Made by a program: the position numbers and the translations under genes. A stretch of DNA of 64,000 bases from Pseudomonadota bacterium (GTDB lineage Bacteria; Myxococcota_A; Polyangia; Polyangiales; Polyangiaceae), in NCBI GenBank assembly GCA_023423895.1, contig JAFAER010000190.1:24795-88794 (forward strand). The letters run 5' to 3'. Position 1 is the stretch's first letter. Each line of letters starts with the position of its first letter. The notes beneath the pieces were generated by a model. The model ran no database searches. It was not told the origin of the DNA and was given only the letters and a program-made list of their open reading frames with translations. This document shows, piece by piece, positions 46,016 to 54,649 of this stretch.

Positions 46016-47004
46016 GCGGCCGCCTCGTCGTCCGAGCCCTCGGCCTCTTCGTCGGCGCGTGCCCCCGTGAGCTCGCCGAAGAGCTCCTCGAGCGTGCTCT
46101 TCAGCGGGCTTGCCTCGCGGACCGACACTCCCGCGCCGACGAGCGCGGCCACCGCTCGCTCGGTCGCGAGCTGGATCTGGGGCTCGTCGAGCTTCTTCTG
46201 CCACCGGCAGCGGAGCGCATGCACGCCCTCTTCCGCACGCTCCTGAGGCGTCACCTTCGCGATCCCCTCCACGCTGCGAAGAACCGACTGCGCGGCGTCG
46301 AGGTCCCCGCGAACGACGACCAGAAGCCCGGCCGAGCGGCGCTTCTTCGCGATCTCCTCCATCGTCCCGGAGGCCACGAGCTTGCCGCCGGCGATGACGA
46401 CGACGCGGCTGCAGCTCGCCTCGACCTCGCTCAGGATGTGCGTGGAGAGGAGAACCGTGTGCTCCTTGCCGAGCTCCCGGATGACCTCGCGCACGTCGCG
46501 AATCTGGTTGGGGTCGAGGCCGGCCGTCGGCTCGTCGAGCACGAGAAGCGGCGGGTTGCTCACGAGCGCGTCCGCGAGGCCGACACGTTGCCGGTATCCC
46601 TTCGAGAGGTGACCGATGACGACGTTCGCGACATCGCGCACGTTCGCCTTGCCCATCGCCTCCCAGACCGCGCTCTTGCGCTCCGACCCCGCCACTCTCT
46701 TGAGCTCGGCACGGAACTTCAAGTACTCGACGACGCGCATCTCCGGGTAGAGCGGCACCGCCTCGGGCATGTAACCGAGCTTCTGTCGCGCCTCGAAGCT
46801 CTCCTTCGTGATGTCGTGCCCGGCGACCTTCACGGTCCCGCTCGTCAACCCGAGGAACCCCGCAATGACGCGGAGGGTCGTGCTCTTTCCGGCGCCGTTG
46901 GGCCCGAGAAAGCCGACGACCTCGCCCTTGTCGACCTCGAAGGAGAGATCGTCGACGGCGACCTTCGAGCCGTACCGCTTCACGAGGTGCTGAACGGAGA
47001 TCAT
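46012..47004 (-). CDS. gldA: GldA-type ABC transporter ATPase
   Basis: Protein of 330 residues. Walker A GPNGAGKS (34-41), signature LSKGYRQR, Walker B LLVLDEPTAGLD, then the switch His in LLSTHILSEVEA. A C-terminal extension with an acidic end follows. It powers the GldF/GldG complex. It is first in the four-gene overlapping unit and lies 120 bases downstream of the chemosensory operon on the same strand, so read-through is possible. Confidence 0.94.
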   Translation of the reverse strand: MISVQHLVKRYGSKVAVDDLSFEVDKGEVVGFLGPNGAGKSTTLRVIAGFLGLTSGTVKVAGHDITKESFEARQKLGYMPEAVPLYPEMRVVEYLKFRAELKRVAGSERKSAVWEAMGKANVRDVANVVIGHLSKGYRQRVGLADALVSNPPLLVLDEPTAGLDPNQIRDVREVIRELGKEHTVLLSTHILSEVEASCSRVVVIAGGKLVASGTMEEIAKKRRSAGLLVVVRGDLDAAQSVLRSVEGIAKVTPQERAEEGVHALRCRWQKKLDEPQIQLATERAVAALVGAGVSVREASPLKSTLEELFGELTGARADEEAEGSDDEAAA

Positions 47005-47124
47005 GGCCGGACGTGACGACGCTCGACGTCGTTCGGCCTTCCTACCACGAGGAGCGGACGGCAGCGCACGTTTGCGCGGCCACGTCCGCTCGTACGCCCG
47101 CGCGCCCGAGCCGGCGGCGTCCCG

Positions 47125-49080
47125 TCAGGGCAGCGTGAAGTAGAAGCAGGTCCCGTCGGTCGAGGACTCTGCCCAGATGCGCCCCCCGTGCCGGGTGATG
47201 ATCCGGCGCACAGTCGCGAGGCCGATCCCGGTACCTTCGAACTCCGCGGTCGTGTGCAGCCGCTGGAACGGACGAAAGAGCTTCTCCGCACGCGCCATGT
47301 CGAAGCCGACGCCGTTGTCCCGGACGTAATAGGCGCGCACGCCGTCGACGACCGTCGCGCCGACCTCGATCGACGTTCGCTCGCGCTTGGAGCTGAATTT
47401 CCAGGCGTTGCCGATGAGGTTCTCGAGAGCGGCGCGAAGGAGGCCGGCATCCCCCTCGACCTCGAGTCCCGCTTCGACCGTGATGTCCGCCACACGCTCC
47501 GGAGCGCGGGAACGCAAGTCGGCAACGACGAGATGCGCGAGCGCGGTCAGGTCGACCGTTCTCCGAACCAACTCCGCCCGTGTGACCCGCGACAACGCGA
47601 GCAGGTCGTCGATGAGATCGCGCATGCGCGCGGCGGCGCCGAACACACGCGCGAGGTGCTCCCGCCCGACGTCTTCGAGCAGATGCCCCTGGTCCTCCTC
47701 GAGAGCACGCGAAAATCCCTCGATCGCGCGGAGTGGAGCGCGGAGGTCGTGGGACACCGAATAGCTGAAGGCCTCGAGCTCGGCGTTCGCCGCACCCAGC
47801 TCTGCGTTCTTCTGTTCGATCTCGGCGAGCAGCTCGGCGCGCGTCTCGGCCAACTTCTCCGCCGCGCGCACATCCGCGATCGCCAGCTCTCGTGCCACCG
47901 CCGCATCGCGTTCGCGCGCAGCCTCCTCGTCGGCTTGCTTGCGCCGGAGCTGCGCTCGGACACGCGCAACGAGCGCCGGCACCGGTGTGCCGATCGGAAC
48001 GACTTCGTCGGCCCCTGCCGCGAGGCAGTCGATCACGAGCTGCGCATCGCCGTCCGTCACGAGCGCGAGGACCGCGCTCGAGCGCTTCACGGCTGCACGC
48101 AACGTCGAACATCCGCCAGGCTGGGCGGATGCATCGAGCAGCACGCACGCGGGCACCTCGAGCTGCAGGACGAGGGCGGCCTCCTCGAGCGTGGGCGCGA
48201 ACGCCACGTCGAACGCCTCGCCTCGAAGCGGCCCGGCGAGCTGCCCAGCCGCGGCCCCGACCAGGAGCAGCTTGTTCGCGGCAAGCGCACTCCTGACGGA
48301 GGCGACGGGCGGCGCGCTCGAGATCAGTGATGCGACGCGGGCGACGATCTCCTCGGGAGGTGTCCGCTTGTGGAGGAACGCGTCGACTCCCGCCTCGAAC
48401 GCGGTCAGCTCCGCGCCCGCGATGTCGGAAGCCGTGATCATGATGCAAGGCGTCCGCCGAAGGGGCGCGTCGAGGCGCAACCTCCGGATGACCGTCGCAC
48501 CGTCGATGCCAGGGAGCTGACCGTCGACGACGACGAGCCCTGGTCTCATGGCCGCCGCTCGCTGCAAGCCCTCTTCTCCGGAAGCAGCCGTCACGGCTTC
48601 GAAGCCCGCCTCGACGAGCGCTTCTCGAATCCTCTCGCGGAACGAGACGCTGTCGTCGATCACGAGCACGGAGCGGTTCTGCCCGTGTGGAGCATCCGAA
48701 CGACGCTGAGCGTCGGCGAGCTCGCGAGCTCGTTCCACCACGTACGAGAGCACGTAAGGCTTGCCGACGTACTCGTCGGCGCCCGTCTTCAGACCGCGGA
48801 TGCGATCGCGGACCTCCGCTTCGGACGAGAGCATCATCACCGGCGTATGAGCTCCCTCCGACTCACCCCGCCGCAGCTCGCACAGCAAATCGACGCCGTC
48901 TCCATCGCCGAGCCGGACGTCGAGGATGACGACGTCGAAGCTTCCCCCGGAAAGCGTCGCGCGTGCCTCCGCGAGTGATGACGCGCCGGTCGCCTCGAAT
49001 CCCGCCTCGCCGAGCGCCTCGACGAGGTCCATGCGCACGGTCAGGCTGTCGTCGACGACCAGAGCTCGCCGAACGTTCAT
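47125..49080 (-). CDS. Triple-receiver hybrid histidine kinase, output of the Wsp-like system
   Basis: Protein of 651 residues: receiver 1 (1-122, Asp54 in VVILDVRLG, Lys107), receiver 2 (136-255, Asp186 in VVVDGQLPG), receiver 3 (about 268-380, Asp316, but lacking the acidic pair and conserved Lys, so degenerate), a coiled coil (385-435), then HisKA with His444 in SYSVSHDLRAPLRAIEGF and a HATPase_c domain (N-box LENLIGNAWKF, DNGVGFD, GTGIGLA). No membrane segment. It stands where Wsp operons carry the WspR diguanylate cyclase, and has no GGDEF. Its receivers are likely CheA targets that switch its own kinase on or off. ATG 49080 is in an ATGA overlap with cheB. Confidence 0.93.
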   Translation of the reverse strand: MNVRRALVVDDSLTVRMDLVEALGEAGFEATGASSLAEARATLSGGSFDVVILDVRLGDGDGVDLLCELRRGESEGAHTPVMMLSSEAEVRDRIRGLKTGADEYVGKPYVLSYVVERARELADAQRRSDAPHGQNRSVLVIDDSVSFRERIREALVEAGFEAVTAASGEEGLQRAAAMRPGLVVVDGQLPGIDGATVIRRLRLDAPLRRTPCIMITASDIAGAELTAFEAGVDAFLHKRTPPEEIVARVASLISSAPPVASVRSALAANKLLLVGAAAGQLAGPLRGEAFDVAFAPTLEEAALVLQLEVPACVLLDASAQPGGCSTLRAAVKRSSAVLALVTDGDAQLVIDCLAAGADEVVPIGTPVPALVARVRAQLRRKQADEEAARERDAAVARELAIADVRAAEKLAETRAELLAEIEQKNAELGAANAELEAFSYSVSHDLRAPLRAIEGFSRALEEDQGHLLEDVGREHLARVFGAAARMRDLIDDLLALSRVTRAELVRRTVDLTALAHLVVADLRSRAPERVADITVEAGLEVEGDAGLLRAALENLIGNAWKFSSKRERTSIEVGATVVDGVRAYYVRDNGVGFDMARAEKLFRPFQRLHTTAEFEGTGIGLATVRRIITRHGGRIWAESSTDGTCFYFTLP

Positions 49081-50147
49081 CGCACACCTCGTTTCACGAT
49101 ACGGGCCAGCGCAGGGCCGATGGCCTCGAGCGGAAGGATGCTGCTCGCGGCGCCGATCTCCGCCGCTGCGCGCGGCATCCCGTAGACCACGGAGGACGCT
49201 TCGTCCTGGGCGATCGTGTGGCCGCCCGCACGTCGGATCGCGAGCAGGCCGTCGGCACCGTCCCGCCCCATCCCCGTCATGAGCACCGCAGCTGCGGAGG
49301 AGCCGACCTCCGCGGCGATCGACTCGAAGAGGACGTCGATCGACGGCCGGCACGAATGCCGCTCCGGCCCCGCATCGAGACGAATGCGTCCCTGGCTCAG
49401 CGACATGTGCCTCCCCGCCGGCGCGAGGAGCACCCGCGGAGGTCCGTCGAGCAGCCGCTCGCCGTCGACGGCGAAACCGACCCGATGTGGGCTTTGAGCA
49501 TCGAGCCAATCGGCAAGGGTGACATCGAACGGCGCGCCGATGTGGAGCACGAGCAAGATGGGAACGGAGAACGACGCCGGAAGATCCATGAGAACGCGCC
49601 GCACCGCGCCAGGCCCGCCGGTGGAAGCGCCGAGCGTGACCAGCGACACGCCCGCGGTCGACGGAGGCGGAGCGGTCCGCCCGATCCCGCCCGAAGAAGC
49701 CGGGCTGCGCGACAGGCGAGCGCGAACGTGCGTGACGACCTTGATGCGCGAGGCGATGCGGAGGATGGAGATCAGCTTCGCCGCCCACGCGGCGCCGTTC
49801 AGCTCCGCGTCCGGCTTGGGCAGGACCTCGACGGCGCCGGCCGCAATGGCGTCGTACGTACGAAACACCTCGCCGCGGTTCATCGATCCCGAGACGACGA
49901 CGATCGGCGTCGGGCAATACGCCATGATCCACTCGGTCGCCGCGAGCCCCGTCATGACCGGCAGCATCATGTCCATCGTGATGACGTCGGGCTTGTGCTT
50001 CCCGACGAGCTCGATCGCCTCACGCCCGTCCGCGGCCTCTGCCACGACCTCGAAGCCCGGGTCCGACGCGAGCACCTCGACGATGTGCTTCCGTGCAGTC
50101 AGCGAATCGTCGACGACGAGTACGCGGATCCTGGTGGACGCAGTCAT
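49077..50147 (-). CDS. cheB: CheB methylesterase (WspF position)
   Basis: Protein of 356 residues. Receiver (6-125: Asp13, Asp14, Asp59, Lys111) and a CheB esterase domain with Ser175 in LGASTGGPG, His202 in LHIGAPF and Asp296 in GMGRDGADG, a complete catalytic triad. It demethylates or deamidates the MCP and adapts the array. It overlaps cheA and the downstream kinase gene by four bases each. Confidence 0.96.
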   Translation of the reverse strand: MTASTRIRVLVVDDSLTARKHIVEVLASDPGFEVVAEAADGREAIELVGKHKPDVITMDMMLPVMTGLAATEWIMAYCPTPIVVVSGSMNRGEVFRTYDAIAAGAVEVLPKPDAELNGAAWAAKLISILRIASRIKVVTHVRARLSRSPASSGGIGRTAPPPSTAGVSLVTLGASTGGPGAVRRVLMDLPASFSVPILLVLHIGAPFDVTLADWLDAQSPHRVGFAVDGERLLDGPPRVLLAPAGRHMSLSQGRIRLDAGPERHSCRPSIDVLFESIAAEVGSSAAAVLMTGMGRDGADGLLAIRRAGGHTIAQDEASSVVYGMPRAAAEIGAASSILPLEAIGPALARIVKRGVR

Positions 50148-52213
50148 CCGATCAACCTCCGCACCGAGTCGAGGAACTGATCCTGGGCAAGCTCGCCTTT
50201 GACGATGTACGCGCGAGCACCGACCTCGTGTCCGCGTCGCCGATCTTCGGGCGCAGAGCGAGAGGTCACCAGCACCGCAGGAGTGCCAGAAAGCGCCGGA
50301 TCGCTCCGGGTCCGCGCCACGAAATCGAAGCCGCTCATCCCCGGCATCTCGACGTCGACGACGAACAGGGCGAAAGTCCGCTCCCGGACGATCTCCAGCG
50401 CTTCTTCGGCCGAGCTCGCCGTCACGACGTCGTAGCCGGCCCCTTCGAGGATGCTGCGCTCGAGCATGCGGGACGTGAGCGAGTCGTCCACGACGAGGAC
50501 CACCTTCTTCTCCTTCGCGACCGCGGTCCTCGGTGCGCCAGGGAGCTCCGTGACGCGCTCCGCGAGGACACGGGGGTCGAGGGCCAGCCGCGGGTTCCCT
50601 CCCGCATCCAGAGACGCGCCGACCACCAACGGATCGGCGATCCCAGGCGCCGGCAGTGGGAGCACGACATCGTTCGCGACACCGACGATGCGATCGACCG
50701 CGATCGCCGCACGCTTGCCATGAGCGTCGATGAGGACCACGGTGAATGCGGCGCCGGTCCCGGGGTCGCCTGTCGTGCTTTGCCGGAGGACACGAGCGAG
50801 CGAAGCGAACGGCAAGGCTTCCGCGCCGTCCTCGTAGCTCAGCACGTCACCTTCGGGGGAAGTGACGATCGCTTCTGCGGTGACCCGCGCGGTCCGCATG
50901 ACGGCGTCGAGCGGAACGAGCGCCGGCACGTCACCGGCCTCGACGACGAGCGCCGGAGCTGCGGTCACCGACACTGGCACGTCGAGCTCGATCTCGGTGC
51001 CTCCTCCAGCCTCGGTGCGGATCGCCACGGCGCCGCGCAGACGGTCGACGACGGAGCTCACGAGGCTCATCCCGACTCCGCGCCCCGCCAGCTCGGTCGC
51101 GGTCGTGCGTGTCGTCACGCCCCGCCGCATGACCGTGGCGGCGACCTCGCCGACATCCATGCCCCGGGCCTGGTCCTCGGTGGCGATCCCGCGCGTCACG
51201 AGCGCCCGACGCATCGCCTCGACGTCGAGCCCGCGTCCGTCGTCCCGGCACGTCACGCGGGCTCGAGCGCCGTGCAGCTCGAAACGCACCATGATCCGGC
51301 CGACCTCGGGCTTCCCTGCACGAAGACGTTCGGGCGGCGGCTCGATCGCGTGCGCGACGGCATTGCGCACGAGCTGAAGCAGCGCATCACGGAGCAATTC
51401 GAGAACGGAGGCATCGAGACGGATCGCACCGCCCGACGTCTCCAGCTCCACCCGCAGTCCCGTCGTCGCGGCCGCGTCGCGTGCCGCCCGCGCCAGCTCA
51501 CCGAAAAGCGTGTCGGCCGGGACGAGGCGCAGACGGCGCGCGTCTTCGAGCGCATCGCCGGCTCGCCGTTCTGCGCTCTCGACGAGCTCGGAGAGCGACT
51601 CGCGCTCGCTCCGGACCTCGTGCCGAAGGCGATCGACCAGCTCGGCAGCGTCCTCCCAGTTCGGTGCGGAGGTCCGATCGATGCGCCGCGCGTCGTCGAT
51701 CCAGCGGCCGAGCTGACGCGCGATCGCCTCCGCACGCGTCAGCCCGGATGTCCTGGCGCGCGCGCTCGACAGCCGGACGCTCACGTCCGCGATGGCTGCG
51801 AGCAGCCCGTCCATCTCGAGCACATCGAGGCGAACGGACTCGGCAGCCGGCGCCGGAGCTGCCGGCGGGATCGAGCCAGCGCCGACGACCGGCGCCCCGA
51901 GCGACGAGAGCTCCGTGGCGATGGCGTCGACGATTTCGAGCAGGACGCCGACGCCCGGTGGTGCTTCGCCGGCGTCGGGTCGTGCGTACGCGGCGATGCG
52001 CTCCTCGAGGCCATGCGCGAGCTTCGCGATGCGCTCGTGACCGACGACGCCCGCCGCTCCTTTCAACGTGTGCGAGGCGCGGAGCATTCGCTCGATGTTC
52101 GCCGTCGGCGGCGCGCCACCTCCGACCGCTTCGAGGTCGAGGATCTGCTTCGAGAGCTGGTCGAGGATCTCGCGAGCCTCGAGCCGGAAGTAGCGGTACG
52201 GATCTTTCGCCAT
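50144..52213 (-). CDS. cheA: CheA-receiver hybrid kinase (WspE type)
   Basis: Protein of 689 residues. HPt domain with phospho-acceptor His48 (ASHTLKGAAG), a dimerisation region, a CheA HATPase (QLVRNAVAHAIE, DDGRGLD, GRGVGMSLVSS), a CheW-like domain (about 420-555) and a C-terminal receiver (569-689) with Asp620 in VVDVEMPG and Lys672. A receiver fused to the CheA C-terminus is a feature of WspE and Frz/Pil-type kinases. No P2 domain is obvious. Start ATG 52213 lies 3 bases after the upstream cheW stop; the stop overlaps cheB. Confidence 0.96.
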   Translation of the reverse strand: MAKDPYRYFRLEAREILDQLSKQILDLEAVGGGAPPTANIERMLRASHTLKGAAGVVGHERIAKLAHGLEERIAAYARPDAGEAPPGVGVLLEIVDAIATELSSLGAPVVGAGSIPPAAPAPAAESVRLDVLEMDGLLAAIADVSVRLSSARARTSGLTRAEAIARQLGRWIDDARRIDRTSAPNWEDAAELVDRLRHEVRSERESLSELVESAERRAGDALEDARRLRLVPADTLFGELARAARDAAATTGLRVELETSGGAIRLDASVLELLRDALLQLVRNAVAHAIEPPPERLRAGKPEVGRIMVRFELHGARARVTCRDDGRGLDVEAMRRALVTRGIATEDQARGMDVGEVAATVMRRGVTTRTTATELAGRGVGMSLVSSVVDRLRGAVAIRTEAGGGTEIELDVPVSVTAAPALVVEAGDVPALVPLDAVMRTARVTAEAIVTSPEGDVLSYEDGAEALPFASLARVLRQSTTGDPGTGAAFTVVLIDAHGKRAAIAVDRIVGVANDVVLPLPAPGIADPLVVGASLDAGGNPRLALDPRVLAERVTELPGAPRTAVAKEKKVVLVVDDSLTSRMLERSILEGAGYDVVTASSAEEALEIVRERTFALFVVDVEMPGMSGFDFVARTRSDPALSGTPAVLVTSRSAPEDRRRGHEVGARAYIVKGELAQDQFLDSVRRLIG

Positions 52214-52216
52214 CCG

Positions 52217-52741
52217 TCAGCCCCCTCCTGTCGAAGCAACGCCGATACGTGCAAGCATCGACGTCGTATCGAGCAGCCCACGCACGGTCGCGTCGCCATC
52301 GAGGCGAACGAGGCCGGTCACGTGACGGCGTGCGCCGGTCGGCGCGGCGACGACGGCGGTTTTCGGCACCGCGATCTGACCTTCGAGCACCTCGAAGCCG
52401 AGCGCCAGCGGGCGCGCTCCCGCCGTCACGGCGATCCACTCGAGGCCAGCGACTGGCACGTCGTAGCCAAGCAGCGCGGGCAGCGAGAACACCGCCACGA
52501 GCCCGCCGCGTATCCCGGCCACGCCGACCTGGGCCAGAGGCGCGCCCGGGAGGGCAACGATCTTTGCGCGACGCGACACGGCGGAGAGGCCGTCGAGCGG
52601 CAAGACATAGGCGTCCGAGCCAGCGCGGATCGCGAGCGCCGGCATGCCGCTCTCCTCCGCGACCCGCTCGGGAAGCGCAAACGCCCGATCGAACGCCTCG
52701 GCGAGCTCGCGCGCCCGTGATGCGCTGTCACTGGTGCTCAC
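52217..52741 (-). CDS. cheW: CheW coupling protein 2 (WspD position)
   Basis: Protein of 174 residues starting at GTG 52741 in a GTGA overlap with cheR. After an N-terminal helical part (1-32), the CheW SH3-like folds are seen: 'ALAIRAGSDAYVLPLDGLSAV', 'GVAGIRGGLVAVFSLPALLGY', 'WIAVTAGARPLALGFEVLEGQI', 'VTGLVRLDGDATVRGLLDTTSML'. It links receptor and CheA. As in Wsp operons, it is one of two CheW genes and sits right before cheA. Confidence 0.9.
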   Translation of the reverse strand: MSTSDSASRARELAEAFDRAFALPERVAEESGMPALAIRAGSDAYVLPLDGLSAVSRRAKIVALPGAPLAQVGVAGIRGGLVAVFSLPALLGYDVPVAGLEWIAVTAGARPLALGFEVLEGQIAVPKTAVVAAPTGARRHVTGLVRLDGDATVRGLLDTTSMLARIGVASTGGG

Positions 52742-54162
52742 GACGGGCCTCCCAGCGAAGCGAGCTCGCTGCGGCAGAGCGCAAGGAGCCCGTCCCGACC
52801 GAACCCGCCGCCGAACAGGACGAGACGCGCCGTCGACTCCCGCGGCAACAGCTCCAGCGCCTGGCTCAGCTCGTGACGGGCCTCCGCGATCCGCCCCGCC
52901 CGTCGTTGGATCCGGCCGAGATGAAGGTGCGAAAGCGCAAGGTCGGGATCGAGGTAAACGGCAGCGCGATGATGCTCGATCGCCTTGTCGCGATCGCCTC
53001 GGCTCTCGGCGATGAATGCCAGAACGACGTGCGCCTCCGGAGGAGGATCGGAGGATGCGATGAGCCTCACGGAGCAACGCTCGGCGGCATCGACATCTCC
53101 GATGCCGAGGTAGGCGACGGCTCTGAGGACTTCGGCCCGGGCATCTTCACCCTCGGGCGCAAGCTTCGCGAGCACGTCGAGAGCGCGGTCGAAGTGTTCG
53201 ACCGCAACGAGCTTGCGGACATCGTCGAGCAAGGCCGAAGGAGTCGGCGTGGATTGCGGAACGACCTCGCGAGGACGCGCGGCCTCCGCCGCAGGCGGGT
53301 GTGTCGGCATGGGAGCGCTCGGCTTCACGAAGTCCGCACGGAGGTCCGGACGACGGTAGTAGAACGTGTCGTGCGACGATTCGAGCACGAGCTCCTCGTC
53401 GGCGACCCCGCGGAGCGACTCGGCGTGGCCGAGAAAGAGGTAGCCGCCCGGCACCAGCAGCTTCGTCAGCTGCTCGACGACCGCGCGCGCTGCATCGGGC
53501 GCCAGGTACATGATCACGTTGCGACAGAAGATGGCGTCGAACGTCTCCGGCGGCGCGAGCGGGTTGAGCTCGCCGACGAGGCTCCGCTGCTCGAAGGTGA
53601 CGTTCTCGCGAACGGCGCCCTTGACCTCGAATCCGCCGCCGTGCGGTACGAACCAGCGCTCTCGCAGCTCGTGCGAGGTCGCGCGCAGCGACCACGCGGA
53701 GTAGACGGCCGCATTGGCGCGGGCGACCGATGCTCCGTTCAGGTCGACACCGTGCACGCGCCAGCGAACCCAGCTTGCCGGGCGGCCTTGCCGCTCCCAC
53801 TCGCGCATGACGATCGCGAGCGAGTACGCTTCTTCACCGGACGAACATCCCGCCGAGAGGATGTTCAGATCTGGACCGCGCGAGCGTGGACGATTGGGAA
53901 GAACGACTTCCTCGAGCACGTCGAGCTGCTCGCGAGCGCGAAAGAAGTAGGTCTCACCGACGGTCAGCAGCTGCGCAAGAGAGCGGAGCTCGTCCCGGTT
54001 GGTCTCCAGCTCGTCGAGCCAGGCGTCCACGGTGATGCGTCCACGCTCCCTCATCCGGCGATGCGCGGCGTCGGCTAGCTCCGCGCGACGCGTGTCGTCG
54101 AACGCCAGTCCGACGCGCCGAGCGAGAATCGCCCGAAGCCGCTCGAGCTGCTCAGGGAGCAT
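52738..54162 (-). CDS. cheR: CheR methyltransferase with TPR tail (WspC type)
   Basis: Protein of 474 residues. CheR N-terminal helical domain (1-75, with TVGETYFFR like the family's 'TvneTsFFR'), AdoMet-binding domain (ILSAGCSSGEEAYSLA at 101-116; FDAIFCRNVIMYL), a Pro-rich linker (about 300-330) and a TPR region (about 335-465). The TPR tail is the mark of WspC and FrzF. It methylates glutamates of the MCP. ATG 54162, preceded by GAGGG, overlaps the end of cheW1 by 11 bases. Confidence 0.94.
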   Translation of the reverse strand: MLPEQLERLRAILARRVGLAFDDTRRAELADAAHRRMRERGRITVDAWLDELETNRDELRSLAQLLTVGETYFFRAREQLDVLEEVVLPNRPRSRGPDLNILSAGCSSGEEAYSLAIVMREWERQGRPASWVRWRVHGVDLNGASVARANAAVYSAWSLRATSHELRERWFVPHGGGFEVKGAVRENVTFEQRSLVGELNPLAPPETFDAIFCRNVIMYLAPDAARAVVEQLTKLLVPGGYLFLGHAESLRGVADEELVLESSHDTFYYRRPDLRADFVKPSAPMPTHPPAAEAARPREVVPQSTPTPSALLDDVRKLVAVEHFDRALDVLAKLAPEGEDARAEVLRAVAYLGIGDVDAAERCSVRLIASSDPPPEAHVVLAFIAESRGDRDKAIEHHRAAVYLDPDLALSHLHLGRIQRRAGRIAEARHELSQALELLPRESTARLVLFGGGFGRDGLLALCRSELASLGGPS

Positions 54163-54649
54163 CGCGGCCCTCTGACGGATCACCGCTGCGTGGAAGGTCC
54201 CTGTCCTCCTCCATCGAGCGCCACACCTCGTCGGGCACGATGCGCGCCGTCTCGAGGACGACGAGGAGCTCACCATCGAGCACGGAGATCGCGTTGACGG
54301 CAGCGCGCGATGCCGTCAAGAGGAGCGGTGGCAGAGCCTGCGCCGACGTTGGCGGCAATCGGTGCACGCCAAGCACCTCGGCAACGGCGAGCGCGACAGG
54401 GCGACCGCCGACGTCGAGGGCGATCCACCGGCGGGCAGGGACGCGCGCCGGCACCCCGAGGAGCGCCGCCCCGTCGACGACTGGCGCGGGCCGCCCCCGC
54501 AGCAGCGTCGCTCCAATCACGAGATCGGGCACGCCCGTCAAAGGCTCGTACGGAAGCGGGCGCATCGTCTCGACGACGTGGCGGCAAGGCAGGGCCGCGC
54601 GAGTGCCACCTCCCGCTCCGAAAAGGAGCACCAGCTCGCCGTTCGTCAT
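54152..54649 (-). CDS. cheW: CheW coupling protein 1 (WspB position)
   Basis: Protein of 165 residues. A single CheW domain: 'LVLLFGAGGGTRAALPCRHVVETMR', 'GVPDLVIGATLLRGRPAPVVDGAALLG', 'RRWIALDVGGRPVALAVAEVLGV'. The start overlaps the MCP stop by four bases (ATGA). It lies between the MCP and cheR genes exactly as wspB does. Confidence 0.93.
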   Translation of the reverse strand: MTNGELVLLFGAGGGTRAALPCRHVVETMRPLPYEPLTGVPDLVIGATLLRGRPAPVVDGAALLGVPARVPARRWIALDVGGRPVALAVAEVLGVHRLPPTSAQALPPLLLTASRAAVNAISVLDGELLVVLETARIVPDEVWRSMEEDRDLPRSGDPSEGRDAP

